Assembly (NCBI GenBank): GCA_034438135.1
Contig: DAOTTL010000534.1
Span: 1-17,092 of the forward strand
DNA: 17,092 bases
Reading direction: 5' to 3'
Source: Paraktedonobacter sp034438135
GTDB lineage: Bacteria > Chloroflexota > Ktedonobacteria > Ktedonobacterales > Ktedonobacteraceae
The notes beneath the pieces are model-generated. The model saw nothing but the letters and a program-made list of their open reading frames with translations, ran no database searches and had not been told where the DNA came from. A program made the position numbers and the translations under genes. This document shows, piece after piece, positions 8,186-14,196 of this stretch. Within the stretch, counting starts at the first letter, position 1; every line of letters begins with the position of its first letter.

Positions 8186-9112
8186 ATGGCACATACCAAC
8201 AACTTGCCCCAGACAGTCCATATAGTTGAGGTGGGACCGCGAGATGGCTTGCAAAATGAGAAAACGCTCGTTCCGACTGCGCAGAAGATTCGCTTTATCC
8301 AGTTATTGGCTGAAGCCCATCTACCTGTCATAGAAGCAACCTCTTTTGTAAGTCCACGCGCCATCCCTCAGCTAAATGATGCCAGCGAGGTGATGAAAAG
8401 TATAGAACGTCTGCCAGGAACCCGTTATCCAGTTCTGGTACCCAATCTCAAAGGTTTGGAACGAGCACTGGCAAGCGAGGTCCACGAGATCGCCGTCTTT
8501 ACCGCAGCGAGCGAGAGCTTTGCACATCACAATATCAATGCAACCATCGACGAAAGTCTGGCAATCTTTCGTCTAATAGTGACCCGAGCTCGGGAGAATG
8601 GCGTCGCAGTACGTGGGTATATCTCTACCGTCTTTGGCTGTCCCTACGAGGGACCTGTCGATCCACATCAAGTCTTACGCGTGGCTCTCGCCCTGCGTGA
8701 CATGGGTGTTGGAGAGATCTCGCTCGGCGATACCATTGGCGTAGCCACTCCTAACCAGGTCACAGATATGATCAATCTCTTGATCTCTACAGAAGAGATC
8801 CCCCTGGATCAACTAGCAGTGCATTTTCACGATACACGCGGAACTGCCCTGGCTAATGTACTGGTGGCTTTACAGGCGGGTATTACCACCATCGACTCCT
8901 CCGCAGGTGGACTTGGTGGCTGTCCCTACGCTCCTGGCGCAGCCGGGAATCTGGCTACCGAAGATCTCCTCTATATGTTGCATGGGATGGGCATCTCAAC
9001 TGGCGTTGACCTGGCAAAAGTCGTGGCAGCTACGCGCTTTATAGCTCCCTTGCTCACTCATCCCCCAACCAGTAAATACTATCAAGCAGCCATAGCCAGT
9101 TCAGAGAACTGA
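8186..9112 (+). CDS. mvaB: Hydroxymethylglutaryl-CoA lyase
   Basis: The product has 308 residues from ATG 8186, chosen because AAGGAG (8171-8176) is 9 nt upstream; an ATG at 8168 has no spacing to its SD. HMG-CoA lyase cleaves HMG-CoA to acetyl-CoA and acetoacetate in leucine degradation and ketone metabolism. A single DRE-TIM metallolyase barrel is present. VGPRDGLQNE (16-25) carries the catalytic Arg19 and metal-binding Asp20, VHFHDTRG (212-219) the two metal-ligand His residues 213 and 215, and SAGGLGGCPYAPGAAGN (239-255) the family signature with catalytic Cys246. That Cys/Gly loop separates it from homocitrate and isopropylmalate synthases. It is third in the operon, 21 bp after the CNNM gene. 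The functional link to cell-wall precursor synthesis is not obvious. Confidence 0.93.
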   Translation: MAHTNNLPQTVHIVEVGPRDGLQNEKTLVPTAQKIRFIQLLAEAHLPVIEATSFVSPRAIPQLNDASEVMKSIERLPGTRYPVLVPNLKGLERALASEVHEIAVFTAASESFAHHNINATIDESLAIFRLIVTRARENGVAVRGYISTVFGCPYEGPVDPHQVLRVALALRDMGVGEISLGDTIGVATPNQVTDMINLLISTEEIPLDQLAVHFHDTRGTALANVLVALQAGITTIDSSAGGLGGCPYAPGAAGNLATEDLLYMLHGMGISTGVDLAKVVAATRFIAPLLTHPPTSKYYQAAIASSEN

Positions 9113-9132
9113 CCAGACAAAAAGGAATTTTG

Positions 9133-9209
9133 TGAGTCATTCTGAAAGGGGAAGAGGTTGTAGCAGCGCTGTGCGCTACTACGACCTCTTCCCCTTTCAG
9201 AATGACTCA
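9133..9209. terminator. Exceptionally long hairpin between convergent genes, probable bidirectional terminator
   Basis: Positions 9133-9169 and 9173-9209 are inverted repeats of 37 bp with a 3-nt loop (TGT at 9170-9172). The outer 26 bp are perfect; the inner part has one G-T pair and one C-A mismatch. It lies 20 bp after mvaB and 13 bp before the stop of the convergent S41 protease gene, the right place for a shared terminator. No clear T-tract follows on either strand, so it may instead be a small palindromic mobile repeat that landed between the genes. Confidence 0.7.
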
Positions 9210-9222
9210 TGTTTAGCTTATC

Positions 9223-10611
9223 TCAATGATTTTGCAGATAGTTTATGGCGGCAATTAACTGAGTGTCACCACTCGCCATAATCTGCTGCAAGGTCGTATT
9301 GTTTTGATTCTCGATATCAGGAGTAAGGATAGCAACATTCAGACCAATCGTCACAACCTTATCCGGGTTAATCTTATCTGTCCGAATAAAATGACCTTTG
9401 GGAGTCAGCCACTCATCTACTCCAAGCAAAATGGCCGAGCCATCAGAGAGATCATATTCTTGCAGAACCGTCCCCGTGCCGAAGGACTTGGTACCCAGGA
9501 TCAGAGCACGTCCATTATCTTGTAAAGCACCTGAGACAATCTCGGCTGCGCTGGCCGTGTTGCCATTGATCAATACCACCATAGGGATACCAGTATCAAC
9601 TGCCTGACCTGTAACATCATGTTTGGTCTGAGTGCCCGAACTATCCTGCTCGATAAAGACAGTACCACTCGCCATAAATTCACTGGCAGTATTGATAGCC
9701 TCCTGAAGATACCCGCCAGGATTATTGCGTAGATCCAGAATAAGCTTCGTCGCACCATCCTTTTTCGCTTGCAAGATCGCCGTCTTTAACTGATCAGAAA
9801 CGCCCGTAGAAAACTGCACAATCTGAATCTGTGCAATATGATCCTCAGAAACGTAGTGGAGAACAACACTTGGCACCTGAATTTGCGCACGCTGCATCTG
9901 AAACGTCAGCGTTTGACCCGTAGCAGGTCGCCGTATAGTAACACTCACCGTACTTCCAATGGCTCCCTCGATCAGCGGTTGAATGGTCTTGATATCCATA
10001 CCAGCCACGTTTTTGCCATTGATAGCAGTGATAATATCGCCATGTTTCAGACCAGCCTTTTGGGCAGGTGCTCCCTCAATGGTCGAAATCACACTGACAT
10101 CCTTTGTCTTTGGATCTTGCTGGATATAGATCCCAATGCCCGCAAAGCTCCCACTGAGTTGCTGCTGCTCAGATTGCACATCCTGAGGCGTCAGGAAACG
10201 AGTATGGCCAGTATCACCCAGTGAATTCACCATGGCCTGAATGGCATCGTAAGACATCTGTTTATAGTTTACTGCCTTGCGATCCACATAATTTTGATCA
10301 ACGACCGTCCATGCTTCCTGAAATAGTGCAGAATACTTTTGTGAATCACTACTGACTGAAGCGTTGGTATAGAGTTGGTGCGCAAACCAGCCCCCAAGGA
10401 AAGCCAGAACCATAAAAGCCAGAGTTATGGCAACCTGTCCAAAGACTCGGTGTCGCTGAGCTTTTTTATCCCCGACAGACACACTTTGCGTGGTCGTATT
10501 CACTGGTTGTTGATTGTCTTCTGAAGGTTGGAAACGCTCATGCGGCGGAACCGCCTGTTGATTATTCTGGTCAGGCTGTCCTTCATACCAGCGAGGGTCA
10601 TCGTATCTCAC
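9223..10611 (-). CDS. S41 family C-terminal processing peptidase with PDZ domain
   Basis: The product has 462 residues from GTG 10611, preferred because GGGAGG (10623-10618) lies 6 nt upstream. A GTG at 10650 would add 13 residues but has only a weak SD. A polar, Gln/Pro-rich cytoplasmic tail (1-55) is followed by one membrane segment (about 59-79), so the catalytic part faces outside. A PDZ domain (about 157-228, GIGIYIQQD to IRRP) precedes the tail-specific protease core with DLRNNPGGY (293-301). GNTASAAEIVSGAL carries the nucleophile Ser354, and GTKSFGTGT the general-base Lys375. This is the Ser/Lys dyad of Ctp/Prc enzymes, which trim protein C-termini in the envelope. Both active-site residues are intact. 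It is convergent with mvaB and has a 350-bp leader region upstream. Confidence 0.92.
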   Translation of the reverse strand: MRYDDPRWYEGQPDQNNQQAVPPHERFQPSEDNQQPVNTTTQSVSVGDKKAQRHRVFGQVAITLAFMVLAFLGGWFAHQLYTNASVSSDSQKYSALFQEAWTVVDQNYVDRKAVNYKQMSYDAIQAMVNSLGDTGHTRFLTPQDVQSEQQQLSGSFAGIGIYIQQDPKTKDVSVISTIEGAPAQKAGLKHGDIITAINGKNVAGMDIKTIQPLIEGAIGSTVSVTIRRPATGQTLTFQMQRAQIQVPSVVLHYVSEDHIAQIQIVQFSTGVSDQLKTAILQAKKDGATKLILDLRNNPGGYLQEAINTASEFMASGTVFIEQDSSGTQTKHDVTGQAVDTGIPMVVLINGNTASAAEIVSGALQDNGRALILGTKSFGTGTVLQEYDLSDGSAILLGVDEWLTPKGHFIRTDKINPDKVVTIGLNVAILTPDIENQNNTTLQQIMASGDTQLIAAINYLQNH

Positions 10612-10650
10612 CTGAGGCCTCCCATACTCTATGTTTGTTGTACATTGCAC

Positions 10651-11001
10651 GTATATGCTTCTCTACAGGCCATGCTTATCCCGAGTGTCACCCGTCCATG
10701 GTGACAACGTCCAGAAAAAAAGAGACGCGGTATGGACACACTGCGGACTGACAGTAAGCTAACTGTCCATGGCAACCCCACTTCCCACTAGAGTGGAAAT
10801 GACCTGCACTTACCTATATGTACGGCCCAATAATTTGATCATATAACTTAGCTTACTTATTCTATCATGAGAAAACACAAATTCGCACACATCTTCTGGA
10901 GCAAAAAGGAACAGCAAAGAGCTTTTATTTTCCATCATGGCTGGGTCTAGAAGTGTTGGATGGAGCACTCGCTAGACCACTTCTATGCGCTCTTCCTATC
11001 T
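10651..11001. other. Intergenic leader of the protease gene with several small hairpins
   Basis: No gene is supported in this 351-bp stretch. On the protease (minus) side it holds two stems: TGTCACC/GGTGACA (10686-10706) and GACAGT/ACTGTC (10750-10767). GTCCATGG occurs twice (10694-10701 and 10765-10772). The minus strand also carries a run of seven T (from AAAAAAA at 10714-10720) without a convincing preceding stem. TGATAGAAT on the minus strand, near 10862-10870, is a possible extended -10 that would give a 250-nt leader for the protease mRNA. The combination suggests leader regulation but matches no riboswitch class that I recognise. Confidence 0.3.
10944..10978 (-). terminator. Imperfect hairpin downstream of the XRE gene
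   Basis: GGTCTAG (10944-10950) pairs with CTAGACC (10972-10978), and AGTG/CACT continue the stem inside after a small internal loop. An alternative pairing TAGAAGTG with CACTTCTA (10948-10955 with 10977-10984) excludes the first. It lies 24 nt after the XRE stop. There is no T-tract, so a terminator role is tentative. Confidence 0.35.
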
Positions 11002-11226
11002 CTAACTAAACTCGTCAATCTCTTCCCGTTTTACATCTCTACCAAGGTGTTTACTTAAACCTTTCAGGATGCGTGATTGCGTGAGCCTATTAACGTCTTT
11101 ACCTTCTTCTGCACGTTGGATGCTAGAAATTGACACCTTTGATACTTCCGCTAGCCCTTGGCGCGTCAGTACGGCCACATCAATACGAAAATCTTCTAGT
11201 CTCATATATAACCTCGCTAATAACAT
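11002..11226 (-). CDS. Small XRE-type helix-turn-helix regulator
   Basis: The product has 74 residues from ATG 11226, with GAGG 5 nt upstream. A second ATG at 11205, also with GAGG, is possible. Almost the whole protein is one HTH domain: LTRQGLAEVSKVSISSIQRAEEG (about 23-45) reads as the scaffold and recognition helices of a Cro/CI-like fold, followed by LKGLSKHLG. No sensor or toxin-binding domain is attached, so it resembles the small autoregulators of phages, plasmids and mobile islands. It is divergent from the cluster starting near 11.6 kb, and the shared region carries repeated boxes, so it probably controls itself and that cluster. Its A+T-rich composition differs from the GC-richer cargo genes. 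Confidence 0.72.
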   Translation of the reverse strand: MLLARLYMRLEDFRIDVAVLTRQGLAEVSKVSISSIQRAEEGKDVNRLTQSRILKGLSKHLGRDVKREEIDEFS

Positions 11227-11262
11227 ATCTGCCTCTTTCAAAAAAGAGAACTCATGAGTGCT

Positions 11263-11271
11263 ATTTTAACA
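11263..11271 (-). promoter_or_regulatory. Putative extended -10 of the XRE gene, overlapped by a CTATTTTA box
   Basis: On the minus strand TGTTAAAAT forms a TGn plus TAAAAT extended -10, placing transcription about 30 nt before the XRE start codon. The -35 position is poor. The plus-strand sequence CTATTTTA (11261-11268) over this site resembles the CTATCTTA boxes at 11340 and 11381, which suggests autorepression. Confidence 0.4.
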
Positions 11272-11339
11272 TGAAATAACAAAGAAGAGATCCTCCCAAC
11301 AGCTTTGTAACAGTGAGATATCTAAAGAACTTCCAATGT

Positions 11340-11408
11340 CTATCTTATAGCACTCAAAACATATCAAAACAATTCAAATGCTATCTTAGAGTATTGAAAA
11401 CAGGTCAA
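11340..11408 (+). repeat. Two 28-bp direct repeats upstream of the island promoter (operator candidates)
   Basis: 11340-11367 and 11381-11408 match at 22 of 28 positions and are spaced 41 bp, about four helical turns. Both begin with CTATCTTA and share an AAAACA core. The second copy covers the -35 of the divergent plus-strand promoter. A shorter match, CTATTTTA, lies at 11261-11268. Repeats in this place are the expected binding sites of the neighbouring XRE protein; this is inferred, not shown. Confidence 0.5.
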
Positions 11409-11422
11409 TAATGTGCTATACT
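11394..11422 (+). promoter_or_regulatory. Strong promoter of the accessory gene cluster
   Basis: TTGAAA (11394-11399), a 17-bp spacer and TATACT (11417-11422) with TGC just before the -10 form a near-consensus extended -10 promoter. The start near 11429 gives a leader of about 150 nt to the first possible ORF and 300 nt to the first convincing one. ATGC/GCAT near 11479-11494 can form a small stem in this leader; nothing else is recognisable between 11423 and 11581. Confidence 0.65.
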
Positions 11423-11581
11423 TTTTCTGTGAGGTGATTGGTTTACTTTTATCGCTGCTGTTTTATCTAAAAAGGCTGATGCATAATTAAGCATTCGTGA
11501 GGCGTTTTGTAGCACATCTTGGACATAGGGAGTCCCTTGAAAGTAAGGCGTCAGGTACCTCCAACGAAAGGATTATAACAT

Positions 11582-11695
11582 ATGGATGAAGAGTACTATG
11601 TGCTCCGATGCTTCCAGGGACCGATTACCGGGAACATACCGCCAGGCCACCCGTTCTGCAGCGAAGACGATTGCCCTTATCCGACGATGTGTTGA
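11582..11695 (+). CDS. Possible 37-residue Cys-containing ORF, doubtful
   Basis: ATG 11582 has AAAGGA 9 nt upstream and opens a 37-codon frame (MDEEYYVLRC at the start, CPYPTMC at the end) with four cysteines (10, 26, 31, 37). It could be a tiny zinc-binding protein and would be first in the island operon. However, its 3' half lies on a stretch that aligns, in another frame, with the end of the tnpB gene at 15.3 kb, so it may only be an accident of a decayed tnpB remnant. I recognise no family. Confidence 0.25.
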   Translation: MDEEYYVLRCFQGPITGNIPPGHPFCSEDDCPYPTMC

Positions 11696-11724
11696 ATGCG
11701 TTTGACTACATTTAGAAAGGCAGT
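11630..11724 (+). pseudogene. Remnant of a tnpB 3' end / IS right end
   Basis: 11682-11724 matches 15352-15394 without gaps at 35 of 43 positions; the latter is the last codons of tnpB, its stop and the bases just after. In the tnpB frame (ending TAG at 11713-11715) the remnant reads LSDDVLNAFDYI-stop, against AIDDVFKRFEHI-stop in the intact protein. Further upstream HT..P.V also aligns with one codon gap. The frame is closed by TGA at 11587-11589 and no catalytic part of TnpB remains. Identity stops directly after GGCAGT in both copies, which suggests that this is the tip of the element. The hairpin present in the intact copy is degenerate here. Confidence 0.55.
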
Positions 11725-11730
11725 AAGACC

Positions 11731-12039
11731 ATGCAAGCAAAACCTGTCCCTGTGGGAAAAGGGTCCATCCTCGCTACTCGCGAAGAGTTTGTGTATGGCT
11801 ATCAGTCCGGACATCTGACTTACATGGCAGCAAGAACCACCCACCCACACCTCTACACAGATGAGGAGGTAGCAACGGTGTTTTTTGAAAAGCTCGAAGA
11901 TATCACACTGAGTGACTTGTACAGTATCGGATTTGTGGTTGGCTGGATGCATACGCTTGCCAGCAATGGCACTCCAGGCATGGCATCACCGCTGCCTGAC
12001 CCTCTTGAGGGACACACCAGAGAAGAAGGAGGCACCTAA
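11731..12039 (+). CDS. Hypothetical protein, 102 residues
   Basis: I do not recognise a family. ATG 11731 has AGAAAGG about 10 nt upstream, inside the tnpB-like remnant. The protein has a compact N-terminal part (about 1-80) with alternating hydrophobic and charged positions, for example EEFVYGYQSGHLTYM (19-33) and LSDLYSIGFVVGWMHTL (60-76), which suggest a small helical fold. The tail (80-102) is Pro/Gly/Glu-rich and probably disordered. No signal peptide or obvious membrane segment is present. The next ORF starts 4 bp after its stop, so the two are probably translated together. Confidence 0.6.
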   Translation: MQAKPVPVGKGSILATREEFVYGYQSGHLTYMAARTTHPHLYTDEEVATVFFEKLEDITLSDLYSIGFVVGWMHTLASNGTPGMASPLPDPLEGHTREEGGT

Positions 12040-12043
12040 GAAG

Positions 12044-12463
12044 ATGCAGTATCAACGACGAACAGGGCAACAACCCCCTCCACAGATCAGACAAAGACGG
12101 GTGGTCGCTCCTTTGAGAGAGGCAGAGCCAGAGACCGTTTCACCACACGCTCCCGAACGTGCTGACAGGTTGCACGATGAAAAGCATCCACAGGTGACGA
12201 CAGTCGAGGTCCGCTCACCCCTGCCAGTGCAGCAACGAAGCCCTGTCTATGCCCCTGATGAACTGGAAGCAGATGCACGCATTGCCACAATCCAACGGCG
12301 GTATAACGGGACACCGATGCCTGACGAGGTGCTGGTGCGTCGTGGGAACGACCAGGTCTACATCCACAAAGGAGTGCCACCCATTCAACGGGCGAGCCGA
12401 GGACAGGCGCATCTTGCTTCACCCAGGAGCACACACGACAGCCCTAGCGCGGGACTTGAGTGA
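12044..12463 (+). CDS. Hypothetical protein, 139 residues, possibly frameshifted
   Basis: ATG 12044 follows the previous stop by 4 bp, with GGAGG 11 nt upstream. The first 80 residues are rich in Gln, Arg, Pro and Glu and look disordered. Residues about 80-115 (ELEADARIATIQRRYNG to VYIHKGVPP) look folded. The last 23 residues are Ser/Ala/Arg-rich and read unlike the rest. At the same place the +1 frame becomes protein-like and continues to 12755, so the true gene may be one longer protein broken by a 1-nt insertion (or read by a +1 shift). I recognise no family. Confidence 0.5.
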   Translation: MQYQRRTGQQPPPQIRQRRVVAPLREAEPETVSPHAPERADRLHDEKHPQVTTVEVRSPLPVQQRSPVYAPDELEADARIATIQRRYNGTPMPDEVLVRRGNDQVYIHKGVPPIQRASRGQAHLASPRSTHDSPSAGLE

Positions 12464-12755
12464 CCAACGCGCAAACTATGAGCTTTCCCCTGTATCATCG
12501 CAGCCACTAGCCTGGATGCCACGGCTCCCGCAATTTGTACGCCTGGGACGCTATCGCGTTGTCCAGGACCTGGACACACCAGACAAAGAGAATCCACCAG
12601 GGATGCTTTTGCTAGATGGGAGTGTTCCGCCCAACGAGGTCGCGCATCTCGACCCTGATGAAACCTATCGTTTACTGCAAACGCTGTCCTCCTGGTTCCC
12701 TCCGGTGGAGGTAGCCGGGACACAGCAGGAACACGAGGGACAAGAGGACCGATAA
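12414..12755 (+). CDS. Hypothetical protein or C-terminal continuation of the preceding ORF; start uncertain
   Basis: This frame is open from 12249 and protein-like from about 12395 to 12755. No ATG with a Shine-Dalgarno starts it: TTG 12414 has a GAGGA/AGG upstream, and ATG 12516 has none. The start given is therefore a guess. The sequence includes LLHPGAHTTALARDLSDQ, then RLGRYRVVQDLDTPD, GMLLLDGSVPPNE and a C-terminal LDPDETYRLLQTLSSWF. That is a plausible small soluble domain, but no family is recognised. The lack of a start, together with the protein-like overlap, favours a frameshifted continuation of the 12044 ORF. Confidence 0.45.
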   Translation: MLHPGAHTTALARDLSDQRANYELSPVSSQPLAWMPRLPQFVRLGRYRVVQDLDTPDKENPPGMLLLDGSVPPNEVAHLDPDETYRLLQTLSSWFPPVEVAGTQQEHEGQEDR

Positions 12756-12769
12756 ATGCTCTCCTTTGC

Positions 12770-12810
12770 CCTCTGCTTCCTGTTCTTTGAGAGGGAACAG
12801 GAAGCAGAGG
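12770..12810 (+). other. 16-bp perfect intergenic hairpin
   Basis: CCTCTGCTTCCTGTTC (12770-12785) and GAACAGGAAGCAGAGG (12795-12810) are exact inverted complements with a 9-nt loop. It fills the 89-bp gap between the hypothetical ORF and the DUF488 gene. AGAGAGAG instead of a T-tract follows, so it may be an mRNA stability or processing element that separates expression of the two halves of the cluster rather than an intrinsic terminator. Confidence 0.55.
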
Positions 12811-12844
12811 AGAGAGAGCCACATGAAAGGAGCCAGGACCATCC

Positions 12845-13333
12845 ATGAAACCAGTTCACACGATCCCTTCTTCTCCCACGCGGGAGGAGTCCGCCGCGAC
12901 CCTGCGAACCCTGTACTCGGTCGGCTATCTCAACCCTGGAAGCTTGCCACTGCTGGAAGAACTGGTTAGCCAGCGAGGCGTTCTGCTCGTTGATATCAGA
13001 ACCATTGCCGGGTCACGCTATCGCCCTGCGTTCTCCGCCAAACGCCTGCGAGAGCGGTTCGGTGCAGCGTACACGCGCCTGCGTGCGCTGGGCAACTGTA
13101 ACTTTCAGCAGCCAGAGGCCCCCATTGTCTTACGTAATCCTGAGCAGGGGGTTGCGCAACTGCGCACGTTCCTGGATCAGCAGGACGTGTGTCTACTCTG
13201 CCGGTGTCAACACCTTACGCTCTGTCATACGGCCGTCTTACTTGATGTCCTTGCTCAGCAGTGCCCGTCCCTGCACGTTGTGCGCCTGGGGGAACAGGAG
13301 TATCCTCAAGGAAAGGAGACTCTCCATTCATGA
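12845..13333 (+). CDS. DUF488 family protein
   Basis: The product has 162 residues. The family pattern is clear: TLYSVGYLNPGSL (22-34) corresponds to the T-I-G-[HY] start of DUF488 proteins, VLLVDIRTIAGSRYRPAFSA (46-65) to the LVDVR..P.SR motif, and YTRLRALGN (76-84) to the Y..LG motif. CLLCRCQHLTLCH (116-128) corresponds to the conserved LLC-x(n)-CH that ends the domain. The function of DUF488 is not established; conserved Asp, Arg, Cys and His residues suggest an enzyme or metal site. AAAGGAG lies about 12 nt before the ATG. Its stop overlaps the start of the next gene as ATGA (13330-13333), which implies translational coupling and joint function. Confidence 0.82.
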   Translation: MKPVHTIPSSPTREESAATLRTLYSVGYLNPGSLPLLEELVSQRGVLLVDIRTIAGSRYRPAFSAKRLRERFGAAYTRLRALGNCNFQQPEAPIVLRNPEQGVAQLRTFLDQQDVCLLCRCQHLTLCHTAVLLDVLAQQCPSLHVVRLGEQEYPQGKETLHS

Positions 13334-14196
13334 GCACGACAACGATCCAGTGGTGTCAGCGCACCCTCTCCGATGGGACAGTGATCCCTGGCTATACCTT
13401 TAATCCCTGGTGGGGATGCCTGAAAGTCAGCGAAGAATGTACTCATTGCTACGCTGAAAGCATTGCCCATCACTATGGTCATCATGTCTGGGGACCGGCC
13501 CAGACGACCTCACGCCGCTTCTTTGGGGAGCAGCACTGGCAAGAACCACTTCGCTGGAACAGACAGGTCATCGCGCAGGGCTATCGGCGCAACGTCTTTT
13601 GTGCGAGTATGGCGGACGTGTTTGAGGACCATCCTGCTGTTGAGGGCGCACGCGCTCGACTCTGGACGCTGATTGAGCACACCCCCATGCTCAACTGGTT
13701 GCTGCTTACCAAGCGGCCCGAGCAGATCCTTGCTATGGCCCCCTGGCAACAACAGGGCGGCACGTGGCCGCAGAATGTCTGGGTCGGAACTTCGGTCGGA
13801 ACGCAGAAGCGAGCACAAGAACGCATCCCGATCCTGTTGCAAGTCCCTGCTGTGGTTCGCTTTCTCTCGTGTGAACCCCTGCTTGGTCCACTGGACCTCA
13901 CGCCCTGGCTTTCCTCTCTTCAGTGGATCATCTGTGGAGGTGAAAGCGGCCTTCATGTACGCGCTCTCGACCTCGATTGGGCGCGTTCCTTACGCGATCA
14001 GTGCCAGTCTGCCGGTGTCCCCTTCTTCTTCAAACAGGTAGGCGGACGTTACCATTCCTCTGGTGGAAGTCTTCTGGACCAGCAGGCCTATACTGCCATG
14101 CCTGCTGAACAGCCACGAAAAACATCTCTGGGTAGAAATGTGGGAATGAGCAAAGGAGTGGGAGGACATGCTGCTCACCAAAAAGATCAGACTTGA
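13330..14196 (+). CDS. DUF5131 (phage Gp37/Gp68-like) CxxxxxxCxxC protein
   Basis: The product has 288 residues. The N-terminus has the family hallmark FNPWWGCLKVSEECTHCYAE (24-43), with Cys30, Cys37 and Cys40 arranged as the cluster-binding loop seen in radical-SAM-like proteins. Further conserved motifs are FCASMADVFED (90-100), LLLTKRPEQ (124-132), VWVGTSV (150-156), FLSCEPLLGP (178-187), ICGGESG (201-207) and PFFFKQVGGR (231-240). Relatives occur in phages and mobile islands and are presumed to be Fe-S enzymes acting on nucleic acids or nucleotides; no reaction is established. The ATG overlaps the DUF488 stop. The family-like part ends near LLDQQAYTAMP (248-258); the last 30 residues look foreign and overlap the start of tnpB, perhaps created by the insertion. 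Confidence 0.85.
   Translation: MSTTTIQWCQRTLSDGTVIPGYTFNPWWGCLKVSEECTHCYAESIAHHYGHHVWGPAQTTSRRFFGEQHWQEPLRWNRQVIAQGYRRNVFCASMADVFEDHPAVEGARARLWTLIEHTPMLNWLLLTKRPEQILAMAPWQQQGGTWPQNVWVGTSVGTQKRAQERIPILLQVPAVVRFLSCEPLLGPLDLTPWLSSLQWIICGGESGLHVRALDLDWARSLRDQCQSAGVPFFFKQVGGRYHSSGGSLLDQQAYTAMPAEQPRKTSLGRNVGMSKGVGGHAAHQKDQT

Noticed and set aside
11340..11408. Two similar 28-bp units considered as a CRISPR array
   Set aside because: Only two diverged copies with a 13-bp gap, no cas genes and a position over a promoter; better read as operators.
12385..12846. 153-codon minus-strand ORF opposite the hypothetical cluster genes
   Set aside because: GC-rich antisense frame, Pro/Arg/Ser-rich without pattern, crosses the 16-bp hairpin; the plus-strand frames fit the operon better.
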